From Oceanococcus atlanticus (GTDB taxonomy: Bacteria; Pseudomonadota; Gammaproteobacteria; Nevskiales; Oceanococcaceae), in assembly GCF_002088235.1 (NCBI RefSeq), contig NZ_AQQV01000002.1, positions 795,327-859,326 of the forward strand: DNA of 64,000 bases. The letters are read 5' to 3'. Below are positions 47,119 to 56,781 of the stretch, piece by piece. Positions within the stretch are counted from its first letter, which is position 1. Every line of letters begins with the position of its first letter. Both the position numbers and the translations under genes were made by a program. The notes beneath the pieces were generated by a model that saw nothing but the letters and a program-made list of their open reading frames with translations, ran no database searches and had not been told where the DNA came from.

Positions 47119-47148
47119 TTGAAATCTGTACTCAATAGCTCCTATATT
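47119..47148 (+). promoter_or_regulatory. Sigma-70-type promoter of the OmpA-like gene
   Basis: TTGAAA (47119-47124) and TATATT (47143-47148) are spaced by 18 bases. This leaves a leader of about 90 bases before the start codon, which has a GGGAG ribosome binding site. Confidence 0.6.
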
Positions 47149-47246
47149 CCGAGCGCGGAAGGGGCACGACAGCGGATAAGATTCCTCGATGCCCAGATTC
47201 ATGTTTTTCAAAGCAATTCACCAAATTCTTAACCGGGAGCTTCAAC

Positions 47247-48299
47247 ATGGGTAAACAAGGACTGATTGCCGGAACGGCTCTTGCACTGGCGGTAGGCGGT
47301 CAAGCCTTCGCACAGGACAGCGAGGACCGAGCCACATACATCACCATTCTGGGCACCTATTCCCAGATCGACGAGGACCGCAGTGCCCTGGGCAACATCG
47401 ATGATGCGATGGGTGTTCAGTTCATTATCGGTCAGCAGCGCGCCAGCGGCCTGGGCTTCGAAGCCACGCTGTTCGGTGACGTCATCGAAACCGGTTCCGG
47501 CAACGGCACCGACTACTACCGTCCGGGCCTGGGTCTGGACCTGTTCTATGCCTTTGGCGATCGCAAGGGTTTCACCCCGTTCGTTCTGGTCGGCGCGGGT
47601 GGCACCTACAACGACGTGTTCCCGGATAGCGAAGACGACTACGACTGGTACGGCAACGCCGGCCTCGGTCTGGTCACCGGCCCGCTGAACAAGTACGACC
47701 TCAAGCTACGTGCTGAAGTGCGTTACATCTACGACAACTTCCAGGATGGCTACGACGACTACCGCGCCGGCCTGGGTCTGGAAATCCCGCTGTACGGCGA
47801 GCCGAAGACCATCGAGAAGATCGTTGAGAAGGTCAAAGTTGTTGAAGTTGCAGGCGAAGGCCTGGGCGATGCAGACGGCGACGGCATTGTTGACGGCAAA
47901 GACCAGTGCCCCAACACGCCAGCCGGCACCCGTGTTGATGGCGACGGCTGCCCGCTGGGTGACGTGGTTGCCTTGAACGGCGTGACCTTCGAAACCGATT
48001 CCAACCGCCTGCGTCCGGACGCGGTCACCATTCTCGACGAAGTCGCTGAAGTGCTGAACCGTTACCCGGAAATGCTGGTGGAAGTGGCCGGTCACACCGA
48101 CAGCGTGGGCGCTGACGCCTACAACCAGCAGCTCTCCCAGCGTCGTGCCGAAGCTGTGGTTGAGTACCTGGTGGGTAAAGGTATCGCCGCAGACCGCATG
48201 ACCGCTATGGGTTATGGCGAGTCCGAGCCGGTTGACAGCAACGACACCAAGGACGGCCGCGAGCGCAACCGTCGCGTGGAACTGCGCATCAAAAACTAA
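47247..48299 (+). CDS. OmpA family outer membrane porin
   Basis: This 350-residue protein has a signal peptide ending AQAFA or nearby (about residue 22), an eight-strand barrel-like N-terminal half and an acidic thrombospondin type 3 repeat DADGDGIVDGKDQCPNTP near 213. The C-terminal OmpA-type peptidoglycan-binding domain has VEVAGHTDSVG, YNQQLSQRRAEAV and RERNRRVEL. It anchors the outer membrane to the cell wall. It has its own promoter and terminator, so it is monocistronic and probably abundant. Confidence 0.94.
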   Translation: MGKQGLIAGTALALAVGGQAFAQDSEDRATYITILGTYSQIDEDRSALGNIDDAMGVQFIIGQQRASGLGFEATLFGDVIETGSGNGTDYYRPGLGLDLFYAFGDRKGFTPFVLVGAGGTYNDVFPDSEDDYDWYGNAGLGLVTGPLNKYDLKLRAEVRYIYDNFQDGYDDYRAGLGLEIPLYGEPKTIEKIVEKVKVVEVAGEGLGDADGDGIVDGKDQCPNTPAGTRVDGDGCPLGDVVALNGVTFETDSNRLRPDAVTILDEVAEVLNRYPEMLVEVAGHTDSVGADAYNQQLSQRRAEAVVEYLVGKGIAADRMTAMGYGESEPVDSNDTKDGRERNRRVELRIKN

Positions 48300-48321
48300 A
48301 GCGTCGTTCTGACACACAAAA

Positions 48322-48342
48322 AACCCCGGCATTGCCGGGGTT
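48322..48342 (+). terminator. Rho-independent terminator of the OmpA-like gene
   Basis: AACCCCGGC pairs with GCCGGGGTT around a 3-base loop, and a run of seven T follows on the plus strand. Confidence 0.93.
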
Positions 48343-48401
48343 TTTTTATGCCCGAAGTACAGGCTCAGATTTTGAGCAGGCGGCGTTGCTAAGCTAACCC
48401 C

Positions 48402-51011
48402 ATGCCCAGTGATTTGACTCTCACCGCCAGCGAAACTCAGGCCCGCGCCCTGCGCCGCAGCCACAATCTGCGTGCCCGCGATCACGGCGCCACAGTGTGG
48501 CTCGCTCCACAGATTCTGAGCCTGGATCAATATCTAAGACAGCGCTGGCTCGCCAGCTGGCCCGCTGAACAACTGCTCTCAGCCAGCCAGGAGCTGTGCC
48601 TTTGGCACGATGCCGTTGATGTCAGCCTGCGTGCAGATTCAACGCAAGAGGCGCCATTGATCGGTCAGCGAACACTGGCTCGCCAGTTCATGCAAACCGC
48701 ACTGCTCGCCTCACGATGGAGCATAGACCCAACCCAGGGGCCGCTCTGGACAGCCGAACAGAAACTGTTCCGTGCGGCTTTTCTGTACGTTGAGGCGCAG
48801 CTCAAAGCGCGCAGCGCCATCAGTCTGCGTCAGCTACCTCAGGCCTTCATCGATGGACTGAACAACGCCACGATCGATGCACCACCGCAACTGGATTGGC
48901 GGCCACTCCCTGGCGTTCCACTGCCCTACCAGGGCCATGTGCTGCACGCCTTACGCGAGCGCGGCTGCACCATCCAAACAACGGCACCGCAAACCTCCGC
49001 CCCACCGGCGCTGCAATGCATGACCAGCGCGGATGATGAAGCCATGTGGCTGTCGCTGGGCCAGCGCCTGCTGCAACGCCTGGGTGATAATCCACAGCAG
49101 ACATTGCTGGTCGCTGTTCCGCGACTGGACGATACGCTGCAACAGCGGATCAGCAGTGCGTGGCAGCAAATATTTGCCACTGAGATGCTGAGTGACGACT
49201 GCAGCGGCAACACACCACTGTGGGGCTTTCAGCGCAGCCCTTCGCTGGCGCAGCACCCAGCCGTCGATCTGGCACTGAAGATTCTTGAGCTGAAATCGCG
49301 CGATAACCGCTTCCAGACATTTTCCAACATGCTGCTCCATCCGTTGCTGTTCCGCGGACAGTGGCGCGACAACTGCGCCACGATGGAAGTGCGTCTGCGC
49401 AACCAGGGCACACGCCATGACATCGGCAACCTGTTGCGGCAATGCCCGGATGATGCCCCCGACGACTTGCGTGAACATCTGCAGCAATTGTACGAAGCGG
49501 TGCAGGCTGCGCCGGGCCGGGCCCGCGCACTCGACTGGCTGAGTCACTGGCGGCGCTGCTGGCTGGCTGTGGGCTACCACACCAGTGGTGCAGAGTGGCC
49601 GCTGCGCGAAGAATTCGACCAGGTCTTGCTGGAATTTGCCGGACTCGACGCCAGCCTGGGCGACATCAGCCAGAACGAGGCGACCGCCTGGTTAACCCAG
49701 ATCTGCCAGCGTCAACGCTACCAACCCGAAGGTGCGCGTGATGCCCCCATCCAGGTGTGCGAGCTCAGCGACGCGTTAGACCAGGCACCAGATCATCTTT
49801 ACATGGCTGATATGCATGCCCGCGCATGGCCACCGCCGGCACGCCCGGATCCTTTTCTCCGCCTCGAGGATCAGATCAGCGCCGGGCTGCCCATGGCCAG
49901 TGCCAATGGCCAGCTGCAGCATGCCCGAGACATCTGGCAAGCTTTGCTGAAACAGCATCCACACGCGCAGATCTGGTGCCCCTTAAGCAACAGCCAAGGC
50001 GCCGAATGCCATCCAAGCCCGCTGATCAGTGGCAGCTGGACAACAGCCGAGCGCCCCCGCCAGGGGGTCGAACGCAAAGCCGCTCAATGGCCGGAGAATG
50101 ATCCTGCACCACCGCTGTCGAGCACGCGTCAGCGGGCGCAAACCGGTGCCGTCTCCATTGTTCAGGCTCAGGCCCATGGCGGGTTCTTTGCCTTTGCGCG
50201 CCATCGTCTGAAGCTACGCGCACTGGAGCGCCCCCTGGAAGGATTGTCTCCACTGGCGCAAGGCAACTGGATTCACCATGTGCTGCAAACGTTCTGGCAA
50301 CAACACCGTTGCCAAAGTGCCTTGCTCGCCCTGGATGACACCGCGTTGCTGGCCGACCTGACCCCGCGCGTGGCAGCAGGCGCCTCAGACTTTGTTCCGC
50401 TCGGACGCTACGGCCGCCAACTTCAGGCCGCCGAATCGGACCGCGTGCTGCGTTGCTGCTTCAATTGGCTCACACACGAAAAACGCCGCCGCGATGACTT
50501 CGAGGTGATGTACTGCGAGGCAAGTCTGGACGATCGCATCGGGCCACTGGAATTCCGCATGCGTATCGATCGCATCGACCGTTGCCTCACGCCACATGGC
50601 CCTCGCTATCTGGTCATCGACTACAAGACCGGCGACGGTCTGGAAGAGCGCTTTTGGCGTACCCATCAATTCTATGAGCCGCAATTGCCACTGTATGCCA
50701 CCAGCGACCGGCTGGTTGAACTGGATGTGCCGCACGTGGACGGCATCTGTTTCGCCCAGGTTGATGAAACCCACCCGGCCTTCATCGCCAGCCTGAACTG
50801 GCGTCGCAAACTGATCGAAGACGACACTAAAACCTTCCATGTCGATTGGGAGGACATTCTCCAAGACTGGCGCACGCGCCTGTCGGAACTGGTCGGCGCT
50901 TTCTGCACGGGCAGCGTGGAATACGACGCCAATCAGGATTATCGCCGTCGCTACCCGGTGGCCGATCTGCTGACGTTGATCGACCAGGCGAATGAGGATG
51001 ACGACGCATGA
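48402..51011 (+). CDS. AddB-like PD-(D/E)XK nuclease subunit
   Basis: This 869-residue protein lies directly before an AddA-like helicase and resembles the nuclease partner of such pairs. The RecB-type nuclease motif is at the C-terminus: GNWIHHVLQTFW near 620, RMRIDRIDR near 720 and VIDYKTGD near 739. I see no Walker A motif at the N-terminus and no cysteine set for the AddB iron-sulfur cluster. Together with the next gene it should process double-strand DNA ends for RecA loading, replacing RecBCD. The stop overlaps the next start (ATGA). Confidence 0.8.
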   Translation: MPSDLTLTASETQARALRRSHNLRARDHGATVWLAPQILSLDQYLRQRWLASWPAEQLLSASQELCLWHDAVDVSLRADSTQEAPLIGQRTLARQFMQTALLASRWSIDPTQGPLWTAEQKLFRAAFLYVEAQLKARSAISLRQLPQAFIDGLNNATIDAPPQLDWRPLPGVPLPYQGHVLHALRERGCTIQTTAPQTSAPPALQCMTSADDEAMWLSLGQRLLQRLGDNPQQTLLVAVPRLDDTLQQRISSAWQQIFATEMLSDDCSGNTPLWGFQRSPSLAQHPAVDLALKILELKSRDNRFQTFSNMLLHPLLFRGQWRDNCATMEVRLRNQGTRHDIGNLLRQCPDDAPDDLREHLQQLYEAVQAAPGRARALDWLSHWRRCWLAVGYHTSGAEWPLREEFDQVLLEFAGLDASLGDISQNEATAWLTQICQRQRYQPEGARDAPIQVCELSDALDQAPDHLYMADMHARAWPPPARPDPFLRLEDQISAGLPMASANGQLQHARDIWQALLKQHPHAQIWCPLSNSQGAECHPSPLISGSWTTAERPRQGVERKAAQWPENDPAPPLSSTRQRAQTGAVSIVQAQAHGGFFAFARHRLKLRALERPLEGLSPLAQGNWIHHVLQTFWQQHRCQSALLALDDTALLADLTPRVAAGASDFVPLGRYGRQLQAAESDRVLRCCFNWLTHEKRRRDDFEVMYCEASLDDRIGPLEFRMRIDRIDRCLTPHGPRYLVIDYKTGDGLEERFWRTHQFYEPQLPLYATSDRLVELDVPHVDGICFAQVDETHPAFIASLNWRRKLIEDDTKTFHVDWEDILQDWRTRLSELVGAFCTGSVEYDANQDYRRRYPVADLLTLIDQANEDDDA

Positions 51012-54000
51012 CGACACCGACGCCCGACGACCAGACGCGCCGGGACGCCTTGCGCCTGGATCACAGCGTGGTGCTGCGCGCACCCGCAGGCTCAGGAAAA
51101 ACCGGACTTTTAATTCAGCGCATGCTGAGCGCCTTAGCGGTTGTCGATCAGCCAGAAAACGTGCTGGCCATCACCTTCACGCGTAAAGCGGCCGCTGAAA
51201 TACAACATCGTCTGATTGAGGCGCTCAAGCTTGCTCGCAAGGACACGCCACCCGATGACACCTTTGCGGCCCAAACCTGGGCGCTTGCGCGTCAGGTCCG
51301 GGCGCGCGACCAGGCTCAGTCCTGGCACTTGATTGACAACCCCGCACGCATCAATGCCACCACCATTGATGCCCTCAACCGCGAGCTTGCCTCCAGCATG
51401 CCCGTACTCAGTGGGCTGGGTAGCGTACCCGAGCCACTGGAAGACGCCAGCGGCCTCTACCGCGAAGCCATCGCCAGTCTGTTTGCCCGGCTGGAGCAGC
51501 CCGGTACAGATGATGACGAGCGCAGGGCGCTGCAGCAGGTGCTCGCGCTCGGCCAGAACCGCCTGGACAAACTGCTTGATGGGCTTTCGAGCATGCTGGC
51601 AACACGCGAGCAATGGCTGCGCGCTTGCCTGAGCGCCCGCGGACAGGACCACGAAGTTGGCGAGCGCCTGATCCGTCAGCATGTGAACAGCATGCTGAAA
51701 CAGGTCATGGACAGACTCCCCGACGCCCACTGCCGGCACGACTGGGTTGAAGCCCTGCGCAGCCTGGCTGCTGATGGCGCAGCGGGTCTTGAAATGGCCC
51801 TGGAACTGGATACCTGGCCAGCCGCCGACATGGCGCACCTGGCCCACTGGCAGTGGCTGAGCCGGACCCTGCTCACCACCACCGGGACCTGGCGCAGCCC
51901 GCGTGGCATGAATGTCAAAGGCGGTTTTATCAAAGGCCACCCAGCCACCGCGCAGGCCAAACAGCTGATCGAAAACTTCGCCGCTTATGGCGACACCACC
52001 GCCACGGCCCTACACAATCTGTCCAGCTTGCCGGATGGTTACCCGCAGGCGCTGAGCGAGACAGCGGCCGCCCTTAACCGCGTTCTGCTCCAGTTGTGTG
52101 GAGAGTTGCGCCTGATCTTTGCCAATCGGCAAAAGGCTGACTATGCCGAACTGGCGATCGCGGCTTTGGATGCCTTGGCTGACACCCGTAGCGGTGTCGC
52201 GGAACGTCAGCATGCACGCATTCAGCATTTGCTGGTCGACGAAATGCAGGACACCAGCGATGCTCAACATCAACTGCTGATCCAGCTGGTCTCTGATTGG
52301 GCCCCAGGCGATGGACGCAGCCTGTTCCTGGTGGGCGACCCGCAGCAATCGATTTATCTGTTCCGGCAGGCCCGTGTTGAGCTGTTTCAGCAGGTATTCG
52401 AGCGGGCTCGGCTGGGTCCGGTTGAGCTGACAGCACTGCAGCTCAGCAGCAATTTCCGAAGCCGGCCGGCGTTGGTGCAATGGTGCAACACCCATATGCA
52501 CGCCTTGTTCACGCAGCGAAGCAGCCCGGTCAGCTTCGCCAGTTCAATGGCCCAGCGCAGTGCAGGCGGGGACGGCGTCGAGGTGGTGACCACCCAGACT
52601 GCGGATGAAGAAGCGCATTGCGCCGCGCAATGCATCGCGGCCAGCCTTGCGCAAGACAGCACACGCACTATCGGCGTGTTGGCACGCAGCCGGGCGCATT
52701 TTCAGCCCTTGATACAGGCCCTCTCCGAGCGCGGAATAGCCTACTGTGGCCAGGACCTCGACCCTCTCGCGCACACCCCGGTTGCACGCGATTACCTGGC
52801 CTGTGTTCAGGCCCTTCGCCACCCTGCAGATGACCTGGCCTGGGCCCGCTTGCTACGCAGTCCGGGTATTGGCCTCAGCTGGGCCACGTTGGATTCGCTT
52901 GCCGCGGAGTTTGCGCAAATGTCCTGGTCTCAGCGCGCACGGCGCGCAGATGAACCTCGCCTGGCACGCTTGCAAACCTGCCTGCACAGCGTGGAGCAAC
53001 GCCCTGGTCTGAAAGACAACCTGCCGCTGGCCGCCAGCTGGCTGCACCGCCAACTGGGCATGCGCGACGATCTTACCGGACCTGAAACTGCGGACCTGCT
53101 GCGCCTGGAAACGCTGCTGCGCAGCCACTGCCCGAATGGCAGCCTGGAGGATGAGCACGCCTTTCAGGCTGCCGTGCAACGTTTGTTCAGCCAGGCTCCG
53201 CCGGCTCGTGTGGAGCTGATGACCGTTCATCGCTCCAAAGGCCTGGAGTTCGATCACGTCGTGTTGTTTGGATGCAACGCCGGGTTGCGTCGCGCCGACT
53301 CGCCGCTGCTGCGTTATGAGCAACGCGAGGCTGATTGGTTACTGGCACCACGACCACGCGAGTCGCTGAGCCAGGACACCCCCGCCACACGGGTTTACAA
53401 GCTGCTCAATGCTCAGGCGCAAGCTGATGATGCCGCAGAGGCGCTGCGACTTTTCTATGTCGCCTGCACGCGCGCGCGCGAGCGCCTGGATATCACCCTG
53501 AATACCAGCCAACGTGGTGACAAGCGCAACTTCGCAGCCCTGCTCGCGGACAGTGGTGAGACGCTGGAGCTCAAAGGTAAACGGCAAGAGCGCGAAGTGC
53601 TGTGGCGCCCTGTGATACACCCACGACTACCGCCCGAGCGTTGCCAGCCGCAACAACCAAGGCAGTTGCCACACCGGCAGCTCAGCCAAACCGCCAGCCC
53701 CAGCCGGCTCGCCAGCGTGCAGCGCGATCGTGTGGCTGCAGGCCTGGATTGGTCCCGTTTGCGTGCCAGTCTGATCGGCACCTTGGTGCATGAGTGTCTG
53801 GAACGCATCGCCCAGTTGCCCACGTTGCCTGACGCGGAGCAACTCGAGCGTTGGCGCGGCCCGCTGCGCGCGGGTTTGAGTCGCCGCGGCTTACCCGACA
53901 GTTACCTCGACGAAGCCTGCGATCACATCATTGAGCTGACCTTGCGTGCCCTGAACGGCTGGGGCAGCTGGTTACTCGCACCGCGCAGTTGGGCCCGGGA

Positions 54001-54337
54001 CGAATTGGCCCTGGCCGGGTGGCAGAGCGATGAATGGGTCAGCGCCATCATTGACCGTTGCTTTGAAGATGATCAGCAACGCTGTTGGGTGGTGGATTAC
54101 AAAACCAACGCAGCACCGTCGCAACAGGTCAGTGCCTGGCTACAGGAGCAATGCCAGCATTACGATCAGCAACTCGCGCGCTACGTCGCGCTAATGGGCG
54201 CGCTACGCCCTCAAAACCGGGCCATTGGCGCGCTCTATTTCATCGCCTGCGATGCACTGATGATACGAACCCAGCACGGCTGGCAGCAGGTCTTTACGCA
54301 CGACGAAATCAGCGCATTGACGGCACCGGCAGATTGA
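51008..54337 (+). CDS. AddA-like UvrD-family helicase-nuclease
   Basis: This 1109-residue SF1 helicase has Walker A APAGSGKT at 25-32, TFTRKAAAE, LLVDEMQDTSD, VGDPQQSIYLFR, VELMTVHRSKGLEFDHV and FYVACTRARERL. The C-terminal RecB-like nuclease domain has GTLVHECLERI near 920, IIDRCFED near 1015 and VVDYKTNAA. It is translationally coupled to the AddB-like gene and should unwind and resect broken DNA ends. It could equally be named after RecB; the two-subunit arrangement favours AddAB. Confidence 0.9.
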   Translation: MTTPTPDDQTRRDALRLDHSVVLRAPAGSGKTGLLIQRMLSALAVVDQPENVLAITFTRKAAAEIQHRLIEALKLARKDTPPDDTFAAQTWALARQVRARDQAQSWHLIDNPARINATTIDALNRELASSMPVLSGLGSVPEPLEDASGLYREAIASLFARLEQPGTDDDERRALQQVLALGQNRLDKLLDGLSSMLATREQWLRACLSARGQDHEVGERLIRQHVNSMLKQVMDRLPDAHCRHDWVEALRSLAADGAAGLEMALELDTWPAADMAHLAHWQWLSRTLLTTTGTWRSPRGMNVKGGFIKGHPATAQAKQLIENFAAYGDTTATALHNLSSLPDGYPQALSETAAALNRVLLQLCGELRLIFANRQKADYAELAIAALDALADTRSGVAERQHARIQHLLVDEMQDTSDAQHQLLIQLVSDWAPGDGRSLFLVGDPQQSIYLFRQARVELFQQVFERARLGPVELTALQLSSNFRSRPALVQWCNTHMHALFTQRSSPVSFASSMAQRSAGGDGVEVVTTQTADEEAHCAAQCIAASLAQDSTRTIGVLARSRAHFQPLIQALSERGIAYCGQDLDPLAHTPVARDYLACVQALRHPADDLAWARLLRSPGIGLSWATLDSLAAEFAQMSWSQRARRADEPRLARLQTCLHSVEQRPGLKDNLPLAASWLHRQLGMRDDLTGPETADLLRLETLLRSHCPNGSLEDEHAFQAAVQRLFSQAPPARVELMTVHRSKGLEFDHVVLFGCNAGLRRADSPLLRYEQREADWLLAPRPRESLSQDTPATRVYKLLNAQAQADDAAEALRLFYVACTRARERLDITLNTSQRGDKRNFAALLADSGETLELKGKRQEREVLWRPVIHPRLPPERCQPQQPRQLPHRQLSQTASPSRLASVQRDRVAAGLDWSRLRASLIGTLVHECLERIAQLPTLPDAEQLERWRGPLRAGLSRRGLPDSYLDEACDHIIELTLRALNGWGSWLLAPRSWARDELALAGWQSDEWVSAIIDRCFEDDQQRCWVVDYKTNAAPSQQVSAWLQEQCQHYDQQLARYVALMGALRPQNRAIGALYFIACDALMIRTQHGWQQVFTHDEISALTAPAD

Positions 54338-54391
54338 CCCGGCCCGGAGCAGCGGCGATCATCCCGGCCCCATATTCGTCCGGTAGGCCCC

Positions 54392-55030
54392 ATGGCCGGC
54401 AAACCTGTCATTGAAGCCGAATTCGGCCCTCGTTTTCCTCGTCGCGGTAACGCGTTCTCCCGTGCATTCGGCCGTGTGCTGATGCGGTTGCTCGGCTGGC
54501 GCATCGTTGGATCACCACCCAATGAGCCCAAGCTGATGGTGGTTGCCATTCCGCACACATCCAACTGGGATGGGGTCATCCTGCTGCTGGCCATGCTCGC
54601 AGCCGGCCTGGATTTACGCTGGGTTGGCAAACACACACTGTTTCGCGGGTACACCGGCAAGCTGCTGCGCTGGGCCGGTGGCGTTTCGGTCAATCGCGCC
54701 AAGGCCCAAGATTTCGTCGGCAGCGTTGCACAAACCTACCGAGACAGCGACAGCCTGGCCTTGATCATCGCCCCTGAGGGCACGCGCAAACCCACCGCGC
54801 GCTGGAAAACCGGTTTTCATCGCATTGCCCAGCAAGCCGGCGTACCGATCGTGATCGGCTACATGGACTACGCACGCAAAACGGTGGGCTTCGGGCCGGG
54901 CATGGATGCGTCCGAAGACTTCGATGACTATGTCGCTCAGATGGCTCATTTCATTCGTGACGTGCGGCCTCGCCATCCGCAGAACTTCATCCTGCCGCAG
55001 CGCGAAAACGAGCCATCGGAGCAACGCTAA
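54392..55030 (+). CDS. Lysophospholipid acyltransferase family protein (PlsC-like)
   Basis: This 212-residue acyltransferase has the catalytic HTSNWD (HX4D) motif near residue 55 and APEGTRK near 130. The family adds acyl groups to lysophospholipids or similar acceptors at the inner membrane. It is shorter than 1-acylglycerol-3-phosphate acyltransferase proper and lacks a clear long N-terminal membrane helix, so the acceptor is uncertain. It lies 54 bases after the AddA-like gene and before a 304-base gap. Confidence 0.88.
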   Translation: MAGKPVIEAEFGPRFPRRGNAFSRAFGRVLMRLLGWRIVGSPPNEPKLMVVAIPHTSNWDGVILLLAMLAAGLDLRWVGKHTLFRGYTGKLLRWAGGVSVNRAKAQDFVGSVAQTYRDSDSLALIIAPEGTRKPTARWKTGFHRIAQQAGVPIVIGYMDYARKTVGFGPGMDASEDFDDYVAQMAHFIRDVRPRHPQNFILPQRENEPSEQR

Positions 55031-55334
55031 GGGCTTCGTTTTCAACGCAGGTGATTTCTCAGCTTATGCAGCTAAACGCCGGGAAATGAATAGGAAATCC
55101 CAGTCATGCACAGGGCCTGTGGATAACTCTGTGAATAGTGCCCACCTGAGCACACAAAAGCACACAACCACGGCCATTTTTGCGTTGCTGATCAATTCGT
55201 AACCAATTTGACTTGTTACTGAAAAAACAGTCACTTACGATTAGGCGGCTGGTCAGGACTGGGTCTTGACAGAGGATTTTCTACGTGATTGGACAAAAGC
55301 CAATTTTGTGCATAACAACAAAGCCTGACGCGCC
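55031..55334. other. AT-richer intergenic region with DnaA-box-like cluster
   Basis: This 304-base gap is much more AT-rich than its flanks. A perfect DnaA box TGTGGATAA is at 55118-55126 and a consensus-compatible TGTGCATAA (TTATNCACA form) at 55308-55316. One-mismatch boxes are TGTGAATAG at 55130-55138 (12 bases after the first, same direction) and TCATGCACA at 55104-55112. A 13-bp palindrome, CACAGG-G-CCTGTG, spans 55109-55121. A TTGACA -35-like hexamer is at 55266-55271 without a good -10. I see no gene and no TPP riboswitch. Confidence 0.5.
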
Positions 55335-56126
55335 GTGGTTTTGCCTGTAAATGCACCAACATGGGCCGCAGATTTTTCGCGCAGCGCACTGCGTGAGTGC
55401 TGCGTCCTGTGCGTGGGTGGCTTCGACCCCAGCGGCGGTGCCGGCATACTCGCTGATGCGCGCATGCTGAACGCGCTCGGCGGCCATGCCTGCGCGCTGG
55501 TCACGCTGAACACCAGTCAGGGTCGCGCCAGCTGGCGCAGCGCATCAGCCCAGCCGGTCGCACTGCTGCGCGAGCAGTGGCAAGGCCTGGCCGACAGTCT
55601 ACCCATCCATGCGATCAAGATCGGCGCCGTGGCCAATGCCGAGCAGATCGCCTGGTTGACCGAGCTGATCACGGATCTCAAGGTGCCGGTGGTGTTGGAC
55701 CCGGTCCTGACCAGCAGCAGCGGCGGCCACCTGTCCGCTGCGCAAGACCTGATGGCCCTGCTTGACCATTGCACAGTGATCACCCCCAATCGTGCCGAAG
55801 CCGAAACGCTGCTAGGCCCCACGAATCCGCACGATGCCCCCTGCGCGGTGCTGATCACCGGCAGCGACGCCGCGCAGCAGACCGGGCAAACCACAGCGCT
55901 CCATCAGCTGTATGCACAGGGCCAGCTGAGCCGCTGGGAGAGCCCTGTATTGCCCGGGCGCTATCGCGGCAGCGGCTGCATGCTGGCCAGCGCAATCGCC
56001 GGTTTTCTGGGGTGTGGTCTTACGCTTGAAGATGCGGTGGGCCACGGCCTGGCCGCAGTCCAACCCATGCTGCAACACGCCTGGCGGTTTGAAGACGGAG
56101 TGCACCTGCCCCGAGCGCCACAATGA
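55335..56126 (+). CDS. thiD: Hydroxymethylpyrimidine/phosphomethylpyrimidine kinase
   Basis: This 263-residue ribokinase-fold protein of thiamine synthesis has VGGFDPSGGAGILAD, AIKIGAVAN in place of the usual KxGML, VLDPVLTSSSGG, ITPNRAEAETLLG and RGSGCMLASAIAG with the catalytic Cys/Asp region. It is somewhat divergent but followed with a four-base overlap by thiE, which supports the call. The start is GTG at 55335; no ATG offers a conserved N-terminus. Confidence 0.88.
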   Translation: MVLPVNAPTWAADFSRSALRECCVLCVGGFDPSGGAGILADARMLNALGGHACALVTLNTSQGRASWRSASAQPVALLREQWQGLADSLPIHAIKIGAVANAEQIAWLTELITDLKVPVVLDPVLTSSSGGHLSAAQDLMALLDHCTVITPNRAEAETLLGPTNPHDAPCAVLITGSDAAQQTGQTTALHQLYAQGQLSRWESPVLPGRYRGSGCMLASAIAGFLGCGLTLEDAVGHGLAAVQPMLQHAWRFEDGVHLPRAPQ

Positions 56127-56770
56127 CGCTTCGCGGTGTGTATTTGCTGGCCGACGAGTCAGTCATGCCGTTCGCCCAATGGGCCGAGCATCTGGTGCCG
56201 TGTCTGAGCGCTGGCGTGGTGCTGGTCCAGTACCGGGCCAAGCAACAGGGCGCGGCAAGCCAACAGGCCCACGCCCGCTGCCTGCTCGAGTGGTGCCGCC
56301 AAGCCCGCGTGCCCATGCTGGTCAATGATGACGTGGCACTGGCGCAAAAGATCGGTGCCGACGGGGTCCATGTCGGTGCCAGCGATACCGCCGTGGCGCA
56401 GGCACGCGTGGCGCTGGGTGCGGATGCCTTGATCGGCAGTTCCTGCTACGACGATGTGGAACGCGCCCGCGCGATGCGCGACGCCGGTGCCAACTACGTG
56501 TCTTTCGGTCGTCTGTTCGGCTCACAAACCAAACCCGATGCGCCCCCGGCTGCGCTGCACACCCTGACCTTGGCGCAACAGACCTTGAACACCCGCATCT
56601 GTGCGATCGGCGGCATCCAGGCCGAAAACGCGCAAGCCGTGCTGCAAGCGGGCGCCGACCTGTTGTGCGCGGGCGGCGGCATCCTGCGCCAGCCCGATCC
56701 GCACGCAGCCACGCGCAAACTTGCGACAATAGCAGCGGCTGCCTTCGCGCAGCGCTCACTTCAGCCTTGA
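56123..56770 (+). CDS. thiE: Thiamine phosphate synthase
   Basis: This 215-residue TIM barrel joins the pyrimidine and thiazole phosphates to thiamine phosphate. It has [50 protein letters not shown] and [10 protein letters not shown]. The ATG overlaps thiD. hemL starts 11 bases after its stop, giving a thiD-thiE-hemL operon. Confidence 0.94.
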   Translation: MTLRGVYLLADESVMPFAQWAEHLVPCLSAGVVLVQYRAKQQGAASQQAHARCLLEWCRQARVPMLVNDDVALAQKIGADGVHVGASDTAVAQARVALGADALIGSSCYDDVERARAMRDAGANYVSFGRLFGSQTKPDAPPAALHTLTLAQQTLNTRICAIGGIQAENAQAVLQAGADLLCAGGGILRQPDPHAATRKLATIAAAAFAQRSLQP

Positions 56771-56781
56771 TTGCCCAACCT

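Noticed and set aside
55031..55334. TPP riboswitch upstream of thiD
   Set aside because: The conserved CUGAGA and ACCUGAUCUGG elements and the helical layout are absent.
56665..56781. Longer N-terminus for hemL
   Set aside because: It lies inside thiE and precedes the conserved hemL start.
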